From assembly GCA_946056455.1 (NCBI GenBank), contig CAMGJS010000008.1, positions 1 through 15,465 on the forward strand: DNA of 15,465 nt, given 5' to 3'. Every line of letters begins with the position of its first letter. Position 1 is the first letter of the stretch. Under the pieces are notes generated by a model. It saw nothing but the letters and a program-made list of their open reading frames with translations, was not told the DNA's origin and did no database searches. The translations under genes and the position numbers were made by a program. The DNA is from an uncultured Clostridia bacterium. Its GTDB lineage: Bacteria; Bacillota; Clostridia; Oscillospirales; Ruminococcaceae. This document shows, piece after piece, positions 12,530 through 15,465 of the stretch.

Positions 12530-13079
12530 TCGCGCTCACCAAGCCTTTTCTTAGTATCGGCAAAAGCCTTTTTCCCACAACAGCCGCAACAACGGAAAGA
12601 ACAGCGTCCCCAGGAACAACAAACAAAAAGCAGTAAAGGAACAAAGTCCACAAGCCTATTCCCGTTCCGACATAGAATGTCATTATCAGCCAGTAGTAAA
12701 TCATTCCCATAGCGTAAACAACCAAAAGCCCCAAAAAATTTGCAACAAGAAGTCTTTTTACAGACGGCTTTTCAACCTTCCACGCAATAGCTCCCGTGAG
12801 GTATGTTCCGACAATAAAGCCGATAAGATAGCCGAAGGTCGGCTGAAAAACATATCCGAGCCCTCCGCCCGAGGCAAAAATCGGAACTCCCACAAGCCCT
12901 AAAACAACATAGCAAAGAACGCTCACAGCACCCTTTTTAGGCCCGAGAAAAAGTCCCGCCAGGGTTGTGAAAAAAAGCTGTAATGTAAAAGGACAAACTG
13001 GCACGGGTATCTTTATGAATGCTCCTGCCGCAATTAAAGCCGTAAATAATGCGATAAATACAATATCCTTGATTTTCAT
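12522..13079 (-). CDS. bioY: biotin transporter BioY (ECF substrate-binding component)
   Basis: A 185-residue integral membrane protein with about six hydrophobic segments. It carries the BioY-family signatures PFTLQLFFTTLAGLFLGPKKG (about 30-50), LGLVGVPIFASGGGLGYVFQPTFGYLIGF (about 61-89) and a late GDAVLSVVAA. BioY binds biotin at high affinity and works alone or with the shared energy-coupling (EcfA/EcfT) module. No ATPase or EcfT gene is present here, so it would use a module encoded elsewhere. The ATG at 13079 has a strong GGAGGG ribosome binding site. It is the first gene of the operon, read from a promoter overlapped by a BirA operator, so uptake and synthesis should be repressed together when biotin is plentiful. 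Confidence 0.93.
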   Translation of the reverse strand: MKIKDIVFIALFTALIAAGAFIKIPVPVCPFTLQLFFTTLAGLFLGPKKGAVSVLCYVVLGLVGVPIFASGGGLGYVFQPTFGYLIGFIVGTYLTGAIAWKVEKPSVKRLLVANFLGLLVVYAMGMIYYWLIMTFYVGTGIGLWTLFLYCFLFVVPGDAVLSVVAAVVGKRLLPILRKGLVSANG

Positions 13080-13107
13080 TCTGTCCCTCCGAAAAAAATT
13101 CTACTAC

Positions 13108-13136
13108 ATTATATAGCATTTTTTTGAGATTGTCAA
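13108..13136 (-). promoter_or_regulatory. perfect-consensus promoter of the biotin operon
   Basis: On the minus strand TTGACA (13131-13136), exactly 17 bases, TATAAT (13108-13113). The -35 box lies inside the proximal half-site of the BirA operator, so repressor binding would block RNA polymerase. Transcription would start near 13101, about 22 bases before the bioY ATG. Confidence 0.9.
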
Positions 13137-13163
13137 CCAAAATTTTTAAAATAGGTTGACAAT
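13129..13163. promoter_or_regulatory. BirA (biotin repressor) operator
   Basis: ATTGTCAACC (13129-13138) and GGTTGACAAT (13154-13163) form a perfect 10-base inverted repeat separated by 15 bases. This agrees with the known BirA box of the TTGT(T/C)AACC-N14-16-GGTT(A/G)ACAA type. It precedes bioY and overlaps its -35 box. It implies that the genome encodes a bifunctional BirA with a DNA-binding domain, which is not in this window. Confidence 0.92.
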
Positions 13164-13195
13164 AAACACTCTTATAAAACTGAATTTCTTTTCTC

Positions 13196-13224
13196 TTGCC
13201 ATTTTTGCTCCTTAGTGCTAAAAT
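13196..13224 (+). promoter_or_regulatory. EamA-GH3 promoter
   Basis: TTGCCA (13196-13201), 17 bases, TAAAAT (13219-13224) preceded by TGC, an extended -10. The start would be near 13231, leaving a 24-base leader to the ATG at 13255. It lies 33 bases beyond the BirA operator, so the divergent unit is probably not biotin-controlled. Confidence 0.65.
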
Positions 13225-13254
13225 GTATTTATCAGATTTATGGAGATGACATTT

Positions 13255-13668
13255 ATGTGGTTTATTTTTGCGTTGTTGTCGGCTGTTTTTGCGGCGCTGA
13301 CCTCAATTCTCGCCAAAATAGGCATTGACGGAGTAAATTCAAATCTTGCAACGGCTATCCGCACCGTTGTGGTTGTCGGAATGTCCTGGGCGATGGTTTT
13401 TATTACGGGCGCTCAGGGCGGAATAACCGAGATAAGCAAAAAAAGCTGGATTTTTCTCATTCTTTCGGGACTTGCCACAGGCGCGTCGTGGCTGTGCTAC
13501 TATAAGGCTCTTCAAATCGGCGACGCTTCAAAGGTCGTTCCCGTTGATAAGCTGAGCGTCGTTTTCACTGTCGTTTTAGCATTTGTTTTTCTGCACGAAC
13601 AGTTCACCCCGAAGTCGATTATCGGCTGTCTGCTCATCGCGGCGGGGACGCTCTTAATGGTTTTATAA
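13255..13668 (+). CDS. half-size EamA/DMT-family membrane transporter
   Basis: A 137-residue hydrophobic protein with a single EamA domain of four to five membrane segments (roughly residues 1-20, 32-52, 63-84, 97-114, 118-136). Family features are the opening FALLSAVFAALTSILAKIG, the loop ASWLCYYKALQIGDASKVVPVDKLSVVFTV, and the terminal FLHEQFTPKSIIGCLLIAAGTLLMV. Full-size DMT exporters have two such domains. One-domain versions of this type are common in bacteria and presumably dimerise. The substrate cannot be predicted. I choose the ATG at 13255, which has GGAGATGA nine bases upstream. The in-frame ATG at 13240 would leave almost no leader after the predicted transcription start and would place that GGAG inside the coding region. 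The GH3 gene starts 11 bases after the stop, so the two are cotranscribed. Confidence 0.85.
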   Translation: MWFIFALLSAVFAALTSILAKIGIDGVNSNLATAIRTVVVVGMSWAMVFITGAQGGITEISKKSWIFLILSGLATGASWLCYYKALQIGDASKVVPVDKLSVVFTVVLAFVFLHEQFTPKSIIGCLLIAAGTLLMVL

Positions 13669-13679
13669 GGAGAATTGTT

Positions 13680-15465
13680 ATGAAAAAACTTTCACTTTTT
13701 CTTGCGGTATTACTGACACTTTCAATGACCGCCTGCACAAACAATACCGTTACTCACGGAGTATCAAATGAATCAACAGCGACAGAGCAGGCTCCCGAAT
13801 ACAAATATATGGTCTATGCGCAAATGTCGCCCGAAGAAATCGTTTCGTCGCTCACTCTTGAACAAAAAGCGGCGCAGATGGTCCAACCTGCAATATATTG
13901 TGTTGACGAAAAAACTATGGAACAGAACTGCTACGGCAGTATTCTCTCAAAATACAATTCCGTTCCATACACCCAGTGGCGCAGAATTGTTGACGGTTTC
14001 CAGAAAAGAGCGATAAAATCCGATGCGGGCATTCCCTATATTTACGGTCAGGACGATGTTCACGGTGTAAATTACTGCATTGACTCGGTAATCTTTCCGC
14101 ACAATATAGGCATAGGAGCGGCAAACGACAAGGAACTCACCTACAAAATGGGACTTGCAACTGCCGACGAGGCACGGCTTTGTCATATGCTGTGGAACTT
14201 TTCTCCCTGCGTTGCACAATCTGTCGACCCCCGTTGGGGCAGAACCTATGAAAGCTATGGCTCCGACCTTGACATTATAACGGAGCTCAGCGTATCCTAC
14301 ACACAAGGGCTTATAGACGGCGGAGTTATTGCTTGTGCAAAACACTTTTTTGCGGACGGCAATGTGGTCTTCGGAACAGGTGAAAATTCCGATGTCAACA
14401 GACTTATCGACCGTGGTGACGCTACTCTTTCATACGATGAGATTGAAAAGCTCCTTGCCGTTTATAAGGCGCAGATTGATGCAGGTGTGCAGACAATTAT
14501 GATAAGTCATTCTTCTGTAAACGGGGTTAAAATGCACGAAAACGCAAAGTATATCCGGATGATAAAAAATGAAATGGGTTTTGAGGGCTTTATTGTCAGC
14601 GACTGGAACTCAATTCAAAACACCTCTCCGTCAACATACGAAGAACAAGTCATAACCTCTGTTAACGCAGGCATAGATATGCTGATGGAAATCGACCGAT
14701 ATGAAAGCGCAAGACAGATTATTATAAACGCTGTCAAAAACGGAAGTATATCGGAAGAACGCATAAACGACGCTGTGACAAGAATTATCCGCGTCAAGAA
14801 AAACGCAGGAATTTTTGACGACCCGTTATGCAAAAATTTTACAACGGTACAGAAAGAAACAGGCTCAAAGGAATACAGACAGCTTGCCGAGGAGCTTGTT
14901 GAAAAAAGTCTTGTGCTTTTGAAAAACGATGGCAAAGTTCTTCCGCTTAAAGAGGGTTGCAAGGTCTACATAACAGGTCCTGCCGCAGATGACGCCTCGG
15001 CTCAGTGCGGAGGTTGGACAATCGACTGGAACTCGGCTTATTCAAAGGATATAAGCGGAGTGAAAACAATTCTTGACGGGTTCAGGAACAGAGCGAAAAA
15101 ATACGGCATAACGGTTATCACCGATAAAGACAAGGCAAAGGAAGCCGATGTTGTTCTGCTTGTAGTCGGCGAGCAGGCTTATGCCGAATGGAACGGTGAC
15201 ACCGCCGATTTACAGCTTTGCGGTGCACTCGGTCTTGACGGCAACAGAGAGGCTATTGAAGAAGTCAGAGCTCTCGGCAAGCCGACGGTTGCCTGCATTG
15301 TGGCAGGTCGTCAGGTTATTATCGATGATTATATGGACGATTGGGACAGCGTTGTTATGTGCTATCTTCCAGGCTCCGAGGGGCAGGGCGTTGCCGATGT
15401 CCTTTGCGGAGATACCGATTTTTGCGGAAAGCTTCCAAGCCCGTGGTACAGCTCGGTTGAGCAGA
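13680..15465 (+). CDS. family 3 glycoside hydrolase lipoprotein (beta-glucosidase/exo-glucanase type), 3' end outside window
   Basis: 595 codons are visible with no stop or frame break; the gene continues beyond base 15465. A lipoprotein signal (MKKLSLFLAVLLTLSMTAC, acylation at C19) places the enzyme on the cell surface. A low-complexity Thr/Ser/Glu linker follows. The catalytic TIM barrel (about 55-375) has LTLEQKAAQM, PYIYGQDDVHG (119-129), DPRWGRTYESYG (183-194), AKHFFADG (220-227) and IVSDWNS with the nucleophile D308. The second, alpha/beta domain (from about 400) has SLVLLKNDGKVLPL, CGGWTIDW (443-450), and VVGEQAYAEWNGD (495-507), where E503 matches the acid/base glutamate of ExoI-type GH3 enzymes. 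The ribosome binding site is GGAG, seven bases before the ATG. Likely substrates are beta-glucan oligosaccharides or cellobiose; the precise specificity is uncertain. It is coupled to the EamA gene upstream. Confidence 0.93.
   Translation, partial: MKKLSLFLAVLLTLSMTACTNNTVTHGVSNESTATEQAPEYKYMVYAQMSPEEIVSSLTLEQKAAQMVQPAIYCVDEKTMEQNCYGSILSKYNSVPYTQWRRIVDGFQKRAIKSDAGIPYIYGQDDVHGVNYCIDSVIFPHNIGIGAANDKELTYKMGLATADEARLCHMLWNFSPCVAQSVDPRWGRTYESYGSDLDIITELSVSYTQGLIDGGVIACAKHFFADGNVVFGTGENSDVNRLIDRGDATLSYDEIEKLLAVYKAQIDAGVQTIMISHSSVNGVKMHENAKYIRMIKNEMGFEGFIVSDWNSIQNTSPSTYEEQVITSVNAGIDMLMEIDRYESARQIIINAVKNGSISEERINDAVTRIIRVKKNAGIFDDPLCKNFTTVQKETGSKEYRQLAEELVEKSLVLLKNDGKVLPLKEGCKVYITGPAADDASAQCGGWTIDWNSAYSKDISGVKTILDGFRNRAKKYGITVITDKDKAKEADVVLLVVGEQAYAEWNGDTADLQLCGALGLDGNREAIEEVRALGKPTVACIVAGRQVIIDDYMDDWDSVVMCYLPGSEGQGVADVLCGDTDFCGKLPSPWYSSVEQ

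Noticed and set aside
13156..13178. Second plus-strand promoter using TTGACA in the BirA half-site and TATAAA
   Set aside because: Only 11 bases separate the two boxes, too few for a sigma-A promoter. The pair at 13196-13224 is better spaced.
13240..13254. Earlier EamA starts at 13240 and 13246
   Set aside because: The predicted transcript starts near 13231, and the GGAGATGA box at 13242-13249 is best placed for the ATG at 13255.
13947..14345. 132-codon minus-strand frame inside the GH3 gene
   Set aside because: It is antisense to conserved GH3 motifs (GQDDVHG, DPRWGRTYESYG) in an unbroken frame.

Overview
The window looks like a chromosomal segment of an anaerobic, low-to-moderate G+C gut or rumen Firmicute, most plausibly an Oscillospiraceae/Ruminococcaceae (Ruminococcus-like) bacterium. 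The evidence is indirect: oxygen-sensitive ferredoxin-dependent enzymes, a flavodiiron/rubredoxin oxygen-defence set, an anaerobe-type biotin synthase, a BspA-like leucine-rich-repeat surface protein, a lipid-anchored family 3 glycosidase, strong GGAGG ribosome binding sites and near-consensus sigma-A promoters. No tRNA, rRNA, CRISPR array, insertion sequence or phage gene was seen. The window is gene-dense, and no gap without a gene exceeds about 200 bases.

Left part, minus strand (about 200-4735): a four-gene operon, iorA-iorB-paaK-lipoprotein. IorAB is the two-subunit indolepyruvate:ferredoxin oxidoreductase, which interconverts aryl-pyruvates and aryl-acetyl-CoA. PaaK interconverts aryl-acetates and aryl-acetyl-CoA. 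Together they link aromatic amino acids to aryl-acetates, in either direction. The last gene is an unrecognised lipoprotein. Left of it (1-140) is the promoter and translation start of something leaving the window.

Middle (4870-7955): divergent from iorA is a Crp/Fnr-type regulator with a perfect-consensus promoter. It is followed by a large flavodiiron protein fused to flavin-reductase and rubredoxin domains, then an 87-residue protein that looks like a free-standing glycyl-radical C-terminus of the anaerobic ribonucleotide reductase NrdD. A separate rubredoxin converges from the other strand and shares a bidirectional terminator. This block reads as an oxygen (or NO) defence module. The regulator probably senses the stress, the flavodiiron protein removes the oxidant, and the small protein may repair or replace an oxygen-damaged radical domain. 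I consider that last protein the most interesting item in the window.

Next (8045-9535, minus): a secreted BspA-like leucine-rich-repeat protein on its own promoter.

Biotin block (9664-13163, minus): bioY-bioB-bioD-bioA in one tight operon behind a textbook BirA operator, a perfect 10-base inverted repeat overlapping the -35 box. bioF and the pimeloyl-ACP genes are absent here. BioB lacks one canonical [2Fe-2S] cysteine and resembles the anaerobe-specific type of biotin synthase.

Right end (13196-15465, plus): a half-size EamA/DMT membrane protein, followed after 11 bases by a family 3 glycoside hydrolase lipoprotein that runs off the window.
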